Notes under the pieces: model-generated
Seen by the model: the letters and a program-made list of their open reading frames with translations, nothing else
Databases searched by the model: none
Told to the model about the DNA's origin: nothing
In this document: in pieces, positions 1 through 10,321 of the stretch
Layout of the letters: each line of letters opens with the position of its first letter
Numbering within the stretch: the stretch's first letter is position 1
Assembly: GCA_030431515.1 (NCBI GenBank)
Contig: JAUIIX010000024.1
Span: 1 to 42,552, forward strand
Origin: a bacterium
GTDB taxonomy: Bacteria > Bacteroidota > Ignavibacteria > Kapaibacteriales > UBA2268
Length of the DNA stretch: 42,552 bases
Direction of reading: 5' to 3'
Position numbers and translations under genes: made by a program

Positions 1-1497
1 GCTACTGATGCAAATAATAACAACTTAGCTTCTAACTCATTTACATTAGTACATGATGGAACTGCTGGTGGATCTATTAATTACATCGGTGGAACAACTT
101 CAAGTGCAACTGTTTCTGTTACTGGTTTAACTGGTGATGGCTCAACAAGTATTACAATGCTTGCAAATGCATTTACTGATAATGTAAATAATGGAAGTTT
201 AGCAGTAACAAGTGAAGGTGTTAATGTAGATAATACAGCACCAACTGTTACAATCAATAATCCTAATCCAAATGTAGTTAATCAAACTGGTACTACTACC
301 TTTACGATTACTGCAAATGGCGCAGATAACAATAATATAACTGACAATACAAGCTTTGGTTTGGTTTATAATGGTACTGCCGGTGCTGGTGTAATTACTT
401 ATGAAGGTGGAGATGCTTCATCTGCTACAGTAACTGTAACTGGTCTAACTGGTGATGGTTCAGCAAGTCTAACAATGAATGCAAATGCATTTACAGATTT
501 AGCTGGTAATGGTAATGCTTCTTCTACATCTACTAATGGTGTTGAAGTTGATAATACTAAACCAACAATCACATTTATAAGTGCAATGCCTAACTTAATT
601 AATTCAAATGGTACAGCAACATTTACTTATACAGTGAATGGAGCAAGTGCTAATACAGCAATGAGCTCAAGCTTTACAGTGGAAAACAATGATGGTGATG
701 GAAATGTTGTGAATGTATCTACTTCAGGAAATGGAAGTGGTACAGTAACAGTAACTGGATTGACTGGAGATGGTCAAGCTGGAATTGATATGCTTGCAGG
801 AGTTTATACTGATGCAGCTGGAAATTCTAACGACTTAACTTCAAGTTCTACAATAAGTGTAGATAATACAAAACCAACTGTTACAATTAACGCTCCTTCA
901 ATAGTTGATGCAAATAGTTCATCAACATTTACATATACAATTGATTATGCTGATGCAAATGGAATTAATAATGTTTCATTAACAGGTGGAGATATTAATT
1001 TTGACGGTATTACTCCTAATAATCACATGGTAGCAAATGGTGCTAATACATCAACTGTTACAATTTGGGGTGCGATGGGAGATGGTCATTTAGCTATTTC
1101 ACTTGATGCTGATATTGTTGAAGACAATGCTGGAAACACAAACGATGCTACTGGAAATAGTGCAACTGTTACAATAGATAACACTGCTCCAGTAATTACA
1201 TTTAATCCTGTAATGCCATCGGCTGTTAATAGTGCTGGAACTGCAACATTTACGTATGATGTAACTGGAGCTGATAACTTCAATGTTAACTCTTCAAGCT
1301 TTACAGTGAACTATGGTTCAGGTTCAGCAACTTTAGTTGGTTCTGATGTCAATAGCGGAACTGTAATAGTAACTGGCTTAAATGGTGATGGTTCAGCAAG
1401 CATTACTATAGCTGCAAATGCTTACACAGATAACGCTGGTAATATGAGTGTTGCTTTAACTTCAGGTGGAGTTATAGTTGACAATACAGCTCCTATG
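1..1497 (+). repeat. Tandem coding repeats, about 105 codons per unit
   Basis: The codons for VTGLTGDG or its diverged equivalents begin at 118, 436, 751, 1063 and 1369, giving periods of 318, 315, 312 and 306 bases. Each unit ends with a (V/I)DNT(A/K)P motif. The fourth copy has diverged to IWGAMGDGH. Later units in the same gene keep only the xDxxAP hallmark. Unit lengths vary by whole codons, as expected for an array evolving under coding constraint. Confidence 0.85.
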
Positions 1498-4400
1498 ATA
1501 TCTGACGTATCTATTTATACTGATAATTTATCAATGAATAGAGCTAAAGTAGGCGACTTAGTATCAGTAACATTTACTTCTGATGAAAGTTTAAATAGTG
1601 GAAATGGTGCTTTAGCTGGTAGAACTGGTTTAGGAATCAATAACATTGGTGGAATGAACTACTCAACTTCTATTTCAGTTCTTGGAACTGATACTGAAGG
1701 TAGTGCGACATTTAACATTACTGTAACTGATATGGCAAATAACAACACAATGATTAACTTAGTTGATGATGCAAGTGTAGTAACAATTGACTATACTGCT
1801 CCAACTGGTACAATTACTGTTGTTAATAATACAACACTTAACTTAGCAAATAGTTCATTAACTGTAACAGTTAACTATGATGATAATATGTTAAATACAA
1901 CTACTCCTGATATTTCAATCGGAGCTGGTGCAACTTATACATCTACTAGTGCGAACTGGACTGCTAACAATGAATATACAGCAATATATAACGTAACTGG
2001 AAATGTTGAAGTAAATAACATTAATGTTACTTTAGATGGTAAAAATGCAACTGACATTGCAGGTAATCAAGAAAATGAGGAAACTACATTTAACAATACG
2101 TTTAATGTTGATAGAATTGCACCAAATGGTGTAATATCTTCTAACTCTGGTACATTATCAAGTGATGAATCTTATTCAGCAACTATTACTTTCAATGAAG
2201 CAATCACTGGATTAGCTGTAACTGATGCTTTAATGGCAACAAATGCAACTGCTACAGTAACTTCAGTAATTACTGCTGGTGAGGAATTTGAAATTACAGT
2301 ACATGCAAGTTCAGAAGGAACTGTAAACGTTTGGTTAGCTGCAAATGATGTATTTGATGCAGTTAATAATCCGAATGCTAATTCTAATACATTAACTTAT
2401 GAATTTGATAACGGAAATCCTGATTTAACTTCTTTAACAATGTATTCTGATAATATGGTTGGTGGAACTCCTTATAATAACTATGCAACAGATGGTGGAG
2501 TAGTGACATTTGATTTTGAAGCAGCTGAAGAACTTCAAAATGTATCAATGACAATTACTTCAAGTACTAATGATAGAGTTATTATTCCAACTAATCCTTC
2601 AGCTGATAAGATTAACTGGTCTGCTTCATTTACAGTTGATAATAATGATCCAGAAGGACTTGTTTCTTTTGATCTATATTTTGAAGACTTAAATGGTAAT
2701 TTCAGTAATACAATGACTACAACTGATATGTCATCTGTAACAGTTGATAGAACTGCACCAAGTGCAAGTATAACAATTAGTACAGTAGAAATATCTAATA
2801 CATTTACTTCTATGACTGTTACATTAACTACAGATGATGAAAGAGTTAAACCAGGTGAGATACTTAACTTTATCAACCCTTCTGCTAACTTTACATCTGC
2901 AACAGTTTCTGAACCAAGTCCAACATTGACAAGATATATTCTTACTCATAATGGAACTCAAGAAAGTGTATCTGGTGACTTTAAAGTAGCTAATACATCT
3001 GTTATAACTAACAAAGTTGGCTTAACATCAAGCACAACTTCTGAATTGTTTACATTACATGTAGATACAGACTATCCAGAAGCTTCATTTACAGCTGTAA
3101 GTGGTGCTAGTCAAGACCCTATAGTTTATTATAACATTAACTGGGATCAAGATGTTGATGGATTTGAAGTAGGTGATATAACAATTGGAGCTGGTGGAAC
3201 TGGTACTTTGTCAAGTACTTTAACACAACATTCTTCTAGTTCTTATTCATTAGCTATTTCTGGCATGACAGCAAGTGGCAATATATCTGCTACTATAACT
3301 GCTAATTCAGTATTAGATAATACATTAACTGCACCTAGAAGAAATGCTAACTTAGCTATCGCATCAGACGCAATTAACTACACTTTTGTTCAAGCATACA
3401 CAAGTATTGCTTTAAACAATAATAGTGCATCTAGTACTGTTTCTATGGGAACTACACATAGAGCATTAACAGCTGAATTTACTGATGATAATGAAGGTTC
3501 AGGTCAAGACTTGTTCCCAACTAAATTCACAGGATTATACATTGGTAAAACTGGTGGATATGACTTAAACGATGTAATTAGCTCTGCTACATTCTTTAAT
3601 AGTTCTAATACAAACTTAGGTACAGCTACAATTGGTTCTAATACAATGAGCTTTACTTTTGCTGAACAAACTATTGCAGATAATGCAAGTGCTACTTATT
3701 ATGTAAATTATACTTTGAAAAATACTTCAACTTATGATATTGACAATACAGAATTAGTATTTACTTTAGATGGTGATGACTTTGTTACTTCTAACAATTC
3801 AACTCCATTTGAAACAGCTACTAAATCTACTGATGACTTTAATGTAAATACAGTAAAAGTTAATAGTACTAAATTAATCTTTAGTTCTCAACCACAAGAT
3901 CATTCAGTTGGTAATGGTGCTACATTTACTGTAAAAGCAACAGATGCTAATAATAATTTAGACAAAGACTTTACAGGTGAAATTAGAATTGTAAGTACAT
4001 TTGGTAAAGCTACGGCTACTGATAGTACTGAAAACGCTGTAAGTGGTGCTTTCGCATTTAATTCTTATAAATTTAATGATTGGAAAGCTAACGCTACTAT
4101 TTCAGCTCAAGCTACTGGTTTAACTAGTGCGACATCTAATGCATTTAACATTAGAGCAAATGCTCCTGCAGCTGCTACTGGTGTTTCCATTGCTAAAGTT
4201 AATAATAATAAATTTAATGTTTCTTGGACTCCATCATCTAAAAATGGAGTACACAACAAAGCATTAGTATTTGTTAAAATAAATACATATACATCTAATT
4301 TAGGTTTAAATGATGAGTCTGCAATGAATTCAACTGCATTTAGTATTAGTTCTAATTATGGTACAAGTACTGGTTATTTGTCTAATCATAATGCAGAAAA

Positions 4401-4905
4401 CGGATTCTTTGTTTTATCTGGCCAAGGTGACCCTGATGGAACAACAAGAAGAAAAGTTACAGTAACTTATTCGTCTTCTGTTGTTGGTATTGTTTGGGGA
4501 GCTGGTGTTTATATGTATGATGGTGATGCAAGTAATTTAAATACTGTATCGTACAATACATCTCAAGATTCTTACAAACGTTATTTATCTAAAGAAATCT
4601 TTGGTGATGATAAAGAAGTTGTTTCGAAGAGTAACTTATTCAGCGTTGGAAGTATCAATCCTAACCCTGTTAAAGATGAATTCAACATTAACATGACATT
4701 AAATGAGACAATGGATGTTACTATTGACTTATATTCTACAGCTGGTGAATTAATTGGTTCATTATATAATGCTAATTCATTAGATGCTGGACAAAATATA
4801 ATATTTATGAACATGAGTAATTTTAATATTTCTCAAGGTACATATATGTTACAAGTAAAAGCTGGTGATGAAGTGGTAATGTTACCATTTGTATATCAGA
4901 AATAA
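1..4905 (+). CDS. Giant secreted Ig-like repeat protein with T9SS sorting domain (5' truncated)
   Basis: The frame is open from base 1, so the gene begins upstream of the window; about 1634 codons are visible and end in TAA at 4903-4905. The first 1.5 kb encodes tandem units of about 105 residues marked by VTGLTGDGS and VDNTAPTVTI-like motifs, as in bacterial Ig-like surface repeats. More divergent units with VDRTAPS-like starts follow. Near the end come an invasin-like stretch (about 3880-4160), a fibronectin-III-like stretch (about 4170-4300), and a C-terminal domain of about 85 residues containing INPNPVKDEFNI and a final GTYMLQVKAGDEVV-like strand, typical of type IX secretion substrates. 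Composition is rich in Asn, Thr, Ser and Asp and poor in Cys. I infer an exported, surface-attached or released adhesin-like protein; the ligand is unknown. A strong terminator follows directly. Confidence 0.9.
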   Translation, partial: ATDANNNNLASNSFTLVHDGTAGGSINYIGGTTSSATVSVTGLTGDGSTSITMLANAFTDNVNNGSLAVTSEGVNVDNTAPTVTINNPNPNVVNQTGTTTFTITANGADNNNITDNTSFGLVYNGTAGAGVITYEGGDASSATVTVTGLTGDGSASLTMNANAFTDLAGNGNASSTSTNGVEVDNTKPTITFISAMPNLINSNGTATFTYTVNGASANTAMSSSFTVENNDGDGNVVNVSTSGNGSGTVTVTGLTGDGQAGIDMLAGVYTDAAGNSNDLTSSSTISVDNTKPTVTINAPSIVDANSSSTFTYTIDYADANGINNVSLTGGDINFDGITPNNHMVANGANTSTVTIWGAMGDGHLAISLDADIVEDNAGNTNDATGNSATVTIDNTAPVITFNPVMPSAVNSAGTATFTYDVTGADNFNVNSSSFTVNYGSGSATLVGSDVNSGTVIVTGLNGDGSASITIAANAYTDNAGNMSVALTSGGVIVDNTAPMISDVSIYTDNLSMNRAKVGDLVSVTFTSDESLNSGNGALAGRTGLGINNIGGMNYSTSISVLGTDTEGSATFNITVTDMANNNTMINLVDDASVVTIDYTAPTGTITVVNNTTLNLANSSLTVTVNYDDNMLNTTTPDISIGAGATYTSTSANWTANNEYTAIYNVTGNVEVNNINVTLDGKNATDIAGNQENEETTFNNTFNVDRIAPNGVISSNSGTLSSDESYSATITFNEAITGLAVTDALMATNATATVTSVITAGEEFEITVHASSEGTVNVWLAANDVFDAVNNPNANSNTLTYEFDNGNPDLTSLTMYSDNMVGGTPYNNYATDGGVVTFDFEAAEELQNVSMTITSSTNDRVIIPTNPSADKINWSASFTVDNNDPEGLVSFDLYFEDLNGNFSNTMTTTDMSSVTVDRTAPSASITISTVEISNTFTSMTVTLTTDDERVKPGEILNFINPSANFTSATVSEPSPTLTRYILTHNGTQESVSGDFKVANTSVITNKVGLTSSTTSELFTLHVDTDYPEASFTAVSGASQDPIVYYNINWDQDVDGFEVGDITIGAGGTGTLSSTLTQHSSSSYSLAISGMTASGNISATITANSVLDNTLTAPRRNANLAIASDAINYTFVQAYTSIALNNNSASSTVSMGTTHRALTAEFTDDNEGSGQDLFPTKFTGLYIGKTGGYDLNDVISSATFFNSSNTNLGTATIGSNTMSFTFAEQTIADNASATYYVNYTLKNTSTYDIDNTELVFTLDGDDFVTSNNSTPFETATKSTDDFNVNTVKVNSTKLIFSSQPQDHSVGNGATFTVKATDANNNLDKDFTGEIRIVSTFGKATATDSTENAVSGAFAFNSYKFNDWKANATISAQATGLTSATSNAFNIRANAPAAATGVSIAKVNNNKFNVSWTPSSKNGVHNKALVFVKINTYTSNLGLNDESAMNSTAFSISSNYGTSTGYLSNHNAENGFFVLSGQGDPDGTTRRKVTVTYSSSVVGIVWGAGVYMYDGDASNLNTVSYNTSQDSYKRYLSKEIFGDDKEVVSKSNLFSVGSINPNPVKDEFNINMTLNETMDVTIDLYSTAGELIGSLYNANSLDAGQNIIFMNMSNFNISQGTYMLQVKAGDEVVMLPFVYQK

Positions 4906-4927
4906 TTGACGCGACATACAAATATAA

Positions 4928-4955
4928 AGCAGGACATTAGTCCTGCTTTTTTTTT
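4928..4955 (+). terminator. Rho-independent terminator of the repeat protein gene
   Basis: A perfect 8-bp stem, AGCAGGAC / GTCCTGCT, with an ATTA loop is followed by a run of nine T. It starts 22 bases after the stop codon. Confidence 0.92.
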
Positions 4956-5002
4956 ATTATGAATTTAAAATAATATTACGTAATTTTATTTTTTAAAAAA
5001 TG

Positions 5003-5010
5003 TAAATTTG
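5003..5010 (+). promoter_or_regulatory. Bacteroidota -7 box four bases before the GT-C/TPR gene start
   Basis: TAAATTTG matches the Bacteroidota -7 consensus TAnnTTTG exactly and ends four bases before the ATG at 5015. In that group transcription begins several bases after the box, so the mRNA would be leaderless or nearly so. No clear -33 TTG element is visible at the usual distance. Confidence 0.5.
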
Positions 5011-5014
5011 AAAA

Positions 5015-7087
5015 ATGAGCAAAAGAAAAAGACAACATAAAAATATTGAGAAAGTGAAAGTTATAGATTCAAAGTTTGATGTTATTGATGATCAAAATGA
5101 ATCTGACTCACCAATAATGACCTGGATTAATAATAATAGAAGACTTACATATACATTAATGGCTCTATTTGTGGGTTTAGTATCATTCTTCTTGTATTAT
5201 AATACCATCGATTATGATTTGGTATATTGTGATGATAATATCTTCGTTATGGACTTCCAGGAGTTTAATAAAGACATTGATAATATATGGGAGAGTTTTA
5301 ATAGAACTTTTGGGACATCATATTATAGGCCTATATTAGGAATGTCATTTTTAATTGATGCAAACATCGGTATTTGGCTTGACTTAGAAAATACTTTTAC
5401 CAACCCAATGCCATTTCAATTATCCAACAATATATATCATATTATAGGATCAATTTTAGTATTTATATTCTTAATTCAATTAAGATATAATATTATTGCA
5501 GTATTTTTCTTCTCCCTACTATTTTCGGTGCATCCAATACTCACCCCTGCAGTCTCGTGGATATCTGGAAGAAACGATAGTTTGATTACTATCTTCATTC
5601 TCTTATCCTTTATGACTAATATCTCCTATTATCGTGCAAAGAAACCAGGCTTAAAATATTCTATGCTATTACTGCACCTGTTCTTTTTTACAATTGCTTT
5701 ATTTACAAAAGAGATTGCTACTATGTACACTCTTCTTGTAGTAGGTTATAACTTATTCTTTAGAGAAGGGATTCTTGAAAAAGTTAATAATAAATATAAA
5801 ATAAATTTTGCGAATTTCTTTAGTAAAGAAAATTTAATTTTAGCAGGTGGTTGGATAGTTGTTACATTAATATGGAATAATTTAAGATCAAAAGCATTCG
5901 AAGGTATTACAAATCCAGATGAGATTGGTATTTCTGCATTTTTTGCAAATATACAAACTCCTTTTGCAATGATTGGTAAAATATTTTTACCAATTAAAAT
6001 GATTGCACTTTCTACTTTTGAAAACTTTTCAGTTATTTCTGGAGCAATTATTATAGTAGCTCTTATTGCACTTGCTTTTAAAATTGCAGATGTTAGAAAA
6101 AGACATATCCTTTTTGGATTAACTTGGTTTTTGATATTTTTAGGACCTACATTATTTATCAGAATTTTAAATGTAGATGACTTCTTCGATTATGCAGAAC
6201 ACAGAGCATATTTGATAATGGTTGGTATCTTTGTAATTGTTCTTGAAATAATGAAAGGATTAAAAATAAACTATTCCAAACCGCAAACGATTCTCGCTTT
6301 GACATTAATTGTTTTAATATTTGGATACAAATCCTATAATTATAAATTTGAATTTGACGGGCGTAAAAATTTCTGGTCACACATGACCGAGATGTATCCA
6401 TATAAAGCAAGAGGTTACTTAGATCTTGGGAAAGCATATTTAGTAAAAGGTGAACTTAATGAAGCCGACAGTTTATATAATCTTGGAATTGAAAGAAACC
6501 CAGAAAACGTTAATTTCTATATAGATTTGAGTGTTGTTAAAATTCAAAAAAGAGAATTTGCTGAAGCAGAAAGACTTGCCAAAATTGCAGTTGATTTAAA
6601 TGCAAAAGATGGTAGATCTAGTAATGGAGATAAATTAGCATTCACTTATTTAGGTACAGCACAATTATCTCAAAATAAATTCCAAGAAGCAATGCCTAAT
6701 CTTCTACAAGCTATCAATCTTGGTGGAGGAAAAGACTGGGATGTTCTTCATAAATATGCTGTTTGTTTACATAACACAGGAAATTACGAAGAAGCTATTA
6801 AATATTATTCTGCAGCACTTAGAATAAACCCTAAAGATTTTCAAGCAATGACAAACTATGGAGTTGCTTTATCTCACACTGGGAACGGAGATTCTGAAAA
6901 AATATTAAGACATGCAGTTACTTTGAACCCTAAGGCAGAAGTTTCGTATATTAACTTAATTAATCATTTAATTAAAGTTCAAAAAATAGGGGAAATACAA
7001 AGTGTAGTTAATATTGCTAAACAAAACGGTGTTGCTCTCCGTGACAATGTTCAGGCACAACTCAAATCACTTGGTATTCAAGTATAA
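5015..7087 (+). CDS. GT-C-fold membrane protein with C-terminal TPR repeats (TMTC-like)
   Basis: The protein has 690 residues. A basic, polar N-terminus (1-45) leads into many hydrophobic segments (about 45-440), followed by soluble TPR repeats (about 463-690; for example EAIKYYSAALRINPKDFQA). Family hallmarks of membrane O-mannosyltransferase-like TMTC/PMT proteins are visible: YCDDN in the first extracytoplasmic loop (Asp73-Asp74), HPILTPAVSWISGRND (173-188) and AEHRAYL (394-400). By family it would transfer a sugar from a lipid carrier to exported protein, with the TPRs binding the acceptor or a partner; substrate and sugar are unknown. Its TAA overlaps the ATG of the protease gene by one base (TAATG), so the two are probably translationally coupled. 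With the glycosyltransferase at 8717 it forms an envelope-modification block. Confidence 0.8.
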   Translation: MSKRKRQHKNIEKVKVIDSKFDVIDDQNESDSPIMTWINNNRRLTYTLMALFVGLVSFFLYYNTIDYDLVYCDDNIFVMDFQEFNKDIDNIWESFNRTFGTSYYRPILGMSFLIDANIGIWLDLENTFTNPMPFQLSNNIYHIIGSILVFIFLIQLRYNIIAVFFFSLLFSVHPILTPAVSWISGRNDSLITIFILLSFMTNISYYRAKKPGLKYSMLLLHLFFFTIALFTKEIATMYTLLVVGYNLFFREGILEKVNNKYKINFANFFSKENLILAGGWIVVTLIWNNLRSKAFEGITNPDEIGISAFFANIQTPFAMIGKIFLPIKMIALSTFENFSVISGAIIIVALIALAFKIADVRKRHILFGLTWFLIFLGPTLFIRILNVDDFFDYAEHRAYLIMVGIFVIVLEIMKGLKINYSKPQTILALTLIVLIFGYKSYNYKFEFDGRKNFWSHMTEMYPYKARGYLDLGKAYLVKGELNEADSLYNLGIERNPENVNFYIDLSVVKIQKREFAEAERLAKIAVDLNAKDGRSSNGDKLAFTYLGTAQLSQNKFQEAMPNLLQAINLGGGKDWDVLHKYAVCLHNTGNYEEAIKYYSAALRINPKDFQAMTNYGVALSHTGNGDSEKILRHAVTLNPKAEVSYINLINHLIKVQKIGEIQSVVNIAKQNGVALRDNVQAQLKSLGIQV

Positions 7088-8673
7088 TGAAAATAATTTT
7101 TCTATTCACATTTTTAAATTTAGCTCTATTTAGTCAAGGAATTGATTCAAGTAGAGCTAAAATTATTAATAGTCAAGTCTTAAAATTCCAAAATCTACTT
7201 CAAACAATTGAAACTCAGTTTGTTGATACTGTTGATTTACAAAAAGCATCTGAAGCCGCATTTAGAACATTACTTAGTGAAGTAGATAATCAATCATATT
7301 ACTTCACTGAAGAAGAATATAAAAATATTGTTCGCCAACAAAAAGGCGAATCAACTTATGGAATTGGAATTGAAATAAAAACATTTCAAGACACAGTTTA
7401 TGTAACCAAAGTTCTCAAAAATAGTAGTGCTGACTCTAATGATATACAAATAGGTGATATTATCCTTTTTGCAGATGATGAAAAAGTTAGTGGAACTGCT
7501 TCATCTAAAGCTGCAAATATTATTAACGGTAAAAAAGACACAAAGCTCTCATTAATTATTAAAAGAAATACTGAAGTTGGTTTAATAGAAGTTACTGCAA
7601 ATAGGGGAGTATATCCTATTTCAAGTATTGAATCTAATTTCATGATTCCAAATTCAAATATTGGCTATTTAAAAATCTCAACATTTACGCAATCGACTTA
7701 TGATGATATAATAAAAACTATTAATAAGCTTAAAGATAATGGCTTAGAAAGATTAATAATTGATTTAAGAAATAACCCAGGCGGATTGTTCGAAGAAGCT
7801 GTAAGAGTTGCTGGATTATTTTTAGACTCAAATTCATTAATCACTAATCTAACTGCTAAAAATAAAGCATTTGAAAAAGAATATAGATCAAATGTTAAAC
7901 CTATTTTTAGAAATTTACCTTTAAGTATAATAATTAACAAAGAAACTGCTTCCGCTGCAGAGATTTTAGCTGGCTCAATGCAAGATTACGATAGGGGATT
8001 AGTCCTCGGAGAAAAATCTTTTGGCAAAGGAACAGTTCAAAATGCCTGGGTTTTCGGTGATAGTTCTGCCTTTAGAATGACTATTTCTAAATATACAACT
8101 CCATCTGGACGACCTGTCGAAAAAATTACTAAAAATGAAAAAGTTAACATTGATACACAATTTATGAGTGAAGAAATTAAAAACAGCATAGAAAAATCAA
8201 TGGCTTTATTAGGTGGTTCCAAAAATGTAAAAATATTCAAATCAAATGCTGGTAGAATAATCCTTGCTACAGGTGGTATCTTCCCAGATAAATTAATCGA
8301 AGAAGATACACTTACTTTACTAACTCGAGTTTACATAGAAAGAGATTATATCACAGAGTTTGCATTAAAATACTTCACAACTAATAAAAATAAACTCAAA
8401 GAAAAATATAAAGATAATTACATAGACTTTATTCAAAACTTCCAAATCTCCAACGAAATGATAAATGAATTTGCTGTATCATTAGATAAATACAAAGTAT
8501 TTAACAAGGAAATGTATGAAAAAGATAAGATATACATATTGAATTATCTAAAAGCCAAATTAGCATACTTTATTTGGGGTCAAAACGCTTACTCCTACGC
8601 TTTAATCAATATAGATAAGTTAGTAATCGAATCTGTTAGGAATATGCCTCAGAAATCATTTATCGAAGAATAA
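7087..8673 (+). CDS. S41 family C-terminal processing protease (CtpA-like) with PDZ domain
   Basis: 528 residues with a signal peptide (about 1-18, ending in LFSQG). A PDZ domain (about 85-175, with YGIGIEIK and QIGDIILFADDEKV) precedes the S41 core. The core has LIIDLRNNPGG (223-233), the catalytic serine in ETASAAE (Ser289) and the catalytic lysine in SFGKGTVQ (Lys314), so the Ser-Lys dyad is intact. A helical C-terminal extension of about 130 residues follows. Family members cut exported proteins near their C-termini in the periplasm. The start overlaps the preceding TPR gene by one base. There is no obvious hairpin after the stop and the next gene starts 43 bases later. Confidence 0.93.
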   Translation: MKIIFLFTFLNLALFSQGIDSSRAKIINSQVLKFQNLLQTIETQFVDTVDLQKASEAAFRTLLSEVDNQSYYFTEEEYKNIVRQQKGESTYGIGIEIKTFQDTVYVTKVLKNSSADSNDIQIGDIILFADDEKVSGTASSKAANIINGKKDTKLSLIIKRNTEVGLIEVTANRGVYPISSIESNFMIPNSNIGYLKISTFTQSTYDDIIKTINKLKDNGLERLIIDLRNNPGGLFEEAVRVAGLFLDSNSLITNLTAKNKAFEKEYRSNVKPIFRNLPLSIIINKETASAAEILAGSMQDYDRGLVLGEKSFGKGTVQNAWVFGDSSAFRMTISKYTTPSGRPVEKITKNEKVNIDTQFMSEEIKNSIEKSMALLGGSKNVKIFKSNAGRIILATGGIFPDKLIEEDTLTLLTRVYIERDYITEFALKYFTTNKNKLKEKYKDNYIDFIQNFQISNEMINEFAVSLDKYKVFNKEMYEKDKIYILNYLKAKLAYFIWGQNAYSYALINIDKLVIESVRNMPQKSFIEE

Positions 8674-8704
8674 TACATTTCTAAATTATTATCTCTTTTT
8701 TCCC

Positions 8705-8712
8705 TAATTTTG
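8705..8712 (+). promoter_or_regulatory. Bacteroidota -7 box four bases before the 8717 start
   Basis: TAATTTTG fits TAnnTTTG and ends four bases before the ATG at 8717, the same geometry as at 5003-5010. It suggests independent, leaderless transcription of the glycosyltransferase gene. A -33 element is not obvious. Confidence 0.5.
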
Positions 8713-8716
8713 CTTT

Positions 8717-10321
8717 ATGCCAAATAAAAATAAATATATTTATATAATTGTATTCTTATCTCTTATCTTATTTATTCCTTTTTTAGGGCATGTACATTTA
8801 TTCGATTGGGACGAGATAAACTTTGCAGAGTCCGCTCGTGAAATGATAGTTTCTAAATCATACTCTCAAGTAATGATTAATTTTGAAGCATTCCACGAAA
8901 AGCCACCTCTATTTATCTGGATGCAAGTTATATCAATGAAAATATTTGGTGTAAATGAATTTGCAGCTCGTTTTCCTAATGCAATTGTAGGTCTAATCAG
9001 TCTATTGTTTATTTTCACTATAGGAAAAAAAATAAAAGATGAAAAGTTTGCATTTATTTGGGTTATATCATACATTGGCTCACTACTGCCATTCTTTTAT
9101 TTCAAATCTGGTATCATCGATCCAACTTTTAACCTATTTATATTCTCTTCAATCTTCTATTTTTATGAGTTCATACAATCAAATAAACGCCAATCTTTCA
9201 TAATATCAATTATATTAATTTCATTAGCTATATTAACAAAAGGTCCAGTAGGACTTCTAATGTTCTTGATTTCTACAACAATATTTGTTCTTATTAATAA
9301 AAACTATAAACGAATTTTAAATATATTTGTTTTGTCAGTTATTTCAATAATTCCTTATTTATTATGGTATTATATTGCCTTCGGGGATAGTCCTGAGCTA
9401 CTTGAAAAATTCTTACATTACCATATTAAACTTCTCACTACAGGTGACTCAGGACATTCAGGACCATTTTATTATCATTTTTTAGTTGTATTATTTGCTG
9501 CTTTCCCAGCATCATTTTTTGCAATTCCAACTATTAAGAACTTTAAAAAATATGACAAACGTTCATTTCTAATATTAAATATCATCTTACTATTTGCTGT
9601 TCTTATTGTATTTGGAATTGTAAAAACAAAGATATTACATTACTCATCTTTAGCTTACTTTCCTTTAACATTCATAGCTGCGAATTATGTCTATACATTA
9701 ATAAAATCAAATAATAGAATTAACAAAGTGCTAAATGTATTAGTAATCATCTATGCATTTATACTAGCAATTGCATTTATTGCTTTTCCTTTAGTTTTAT
9801 CAAATATCGACCAATTTATTCATCTTGTTAAAGATAAATTCACAAAAGAAATACTTCAAGCAGAAATTAACTGGACAGGATTTGAAATATTACCTGGGCT
9901 GATACTTTTACTTGGTTTGATATTATATATTTACTTACAAAAGAAAAATACATATAGAGCAATTTTAACATTATTTTTATTTGTATCACTAACTATTTTT
10001 ACATTTATGTTTTTTCTTGCTCCAAAAATAGAAGGATATACACAAAATGCTGTTGTTGAGTTTTGCGAGTCACACTCGCAAGAAAATGCCATAATTCAAC
10101 CAATTGGATTTAAAAGCTATTCCAATTATTTTTATGGAAAAGTGAAAATGGAAATTAAATTAAAGAATGTTCCAAATAGTGAGCAATCAAAATACCTACT
10201 CGAAAATAAAGTTGATTTCCCTGTTTATTTTATTGTCAAGAGAAATAAATTGAAAAAATATGAAGAATACAATCTCACAACCCTTTACGAGAAAAATGGC
10301 TTTGTCTTTTTAAAGAAATAA
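8717..10321 (+). CDS. ArnT/PMT-like GT-C glycosyltransferase, polytopic membrane protein
   Basis: 534 residues with about a dozen hydrophobic segments and a soluble C-terminal part from about residue 440. The first extracytoplasmic loop carries DWDEINFAESAREM (Asp30, Asp32, Glu33) and HEKPPLFIWMQ (60-70), the signature of the GT39/GT83 dolichyl- or undecaprenyl-phosphate sugar transferases, which include ArnT. KGPVGLL in a later loop also fits that family. The expected role is moving a sugar from a polyprenyl-phosphate carrier onto lipid A or a protein on the outer face of the inner membrane; the acceptor cannot be read. It lies 43 bases after the S41 protease gene and has its own -7 box. Confidence 0.87.
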   Translation: MPNKNKYIYIIVFLSLILFIPFLGHVHLFDWDEINFAESAREMIVSKSYSQVMINFEAFHEKPPLFIWMQVISMKIFGVNEFAARFPNAIVGLISLLFIFTIGKKIKDEKFAFIWVISYIGSLLPFFYFKSGIIDPTFNLFIFSSIFYFYEFIQSNKRQSFIISIILISLAILTKGPVGLLMFLISTTIFVLINKNYKRILNIFVLSVISIIPYLLWYYIAFGDSPELLEKFLHYHIKLLTTGDSGHSGPFYYHFLVVLFAAFPASFFAIPTIKNFKKYDKRSFLILNIILLFAVLIVFGIVKTKILHYSSLAYFPLTFIAANYVYTLIKSNNRINKVLNVLVIIYAFILAIAFIAFPLVLSNIDQFIHLVKDKFTKEILQAEINWTGFEILPGLILLLGLILYIYLQKKNTYRAILTLFLFVSLTIFTFMFFLAPKIEGYTQNAVVEFCESHSQENAIIQPIGFKSYSNYFYGKVKMEIKLKNVPNSEQSKYLLENKVDFPVYFIVKRNKLKKYEEYNLTTLYEKNGFVFLKK

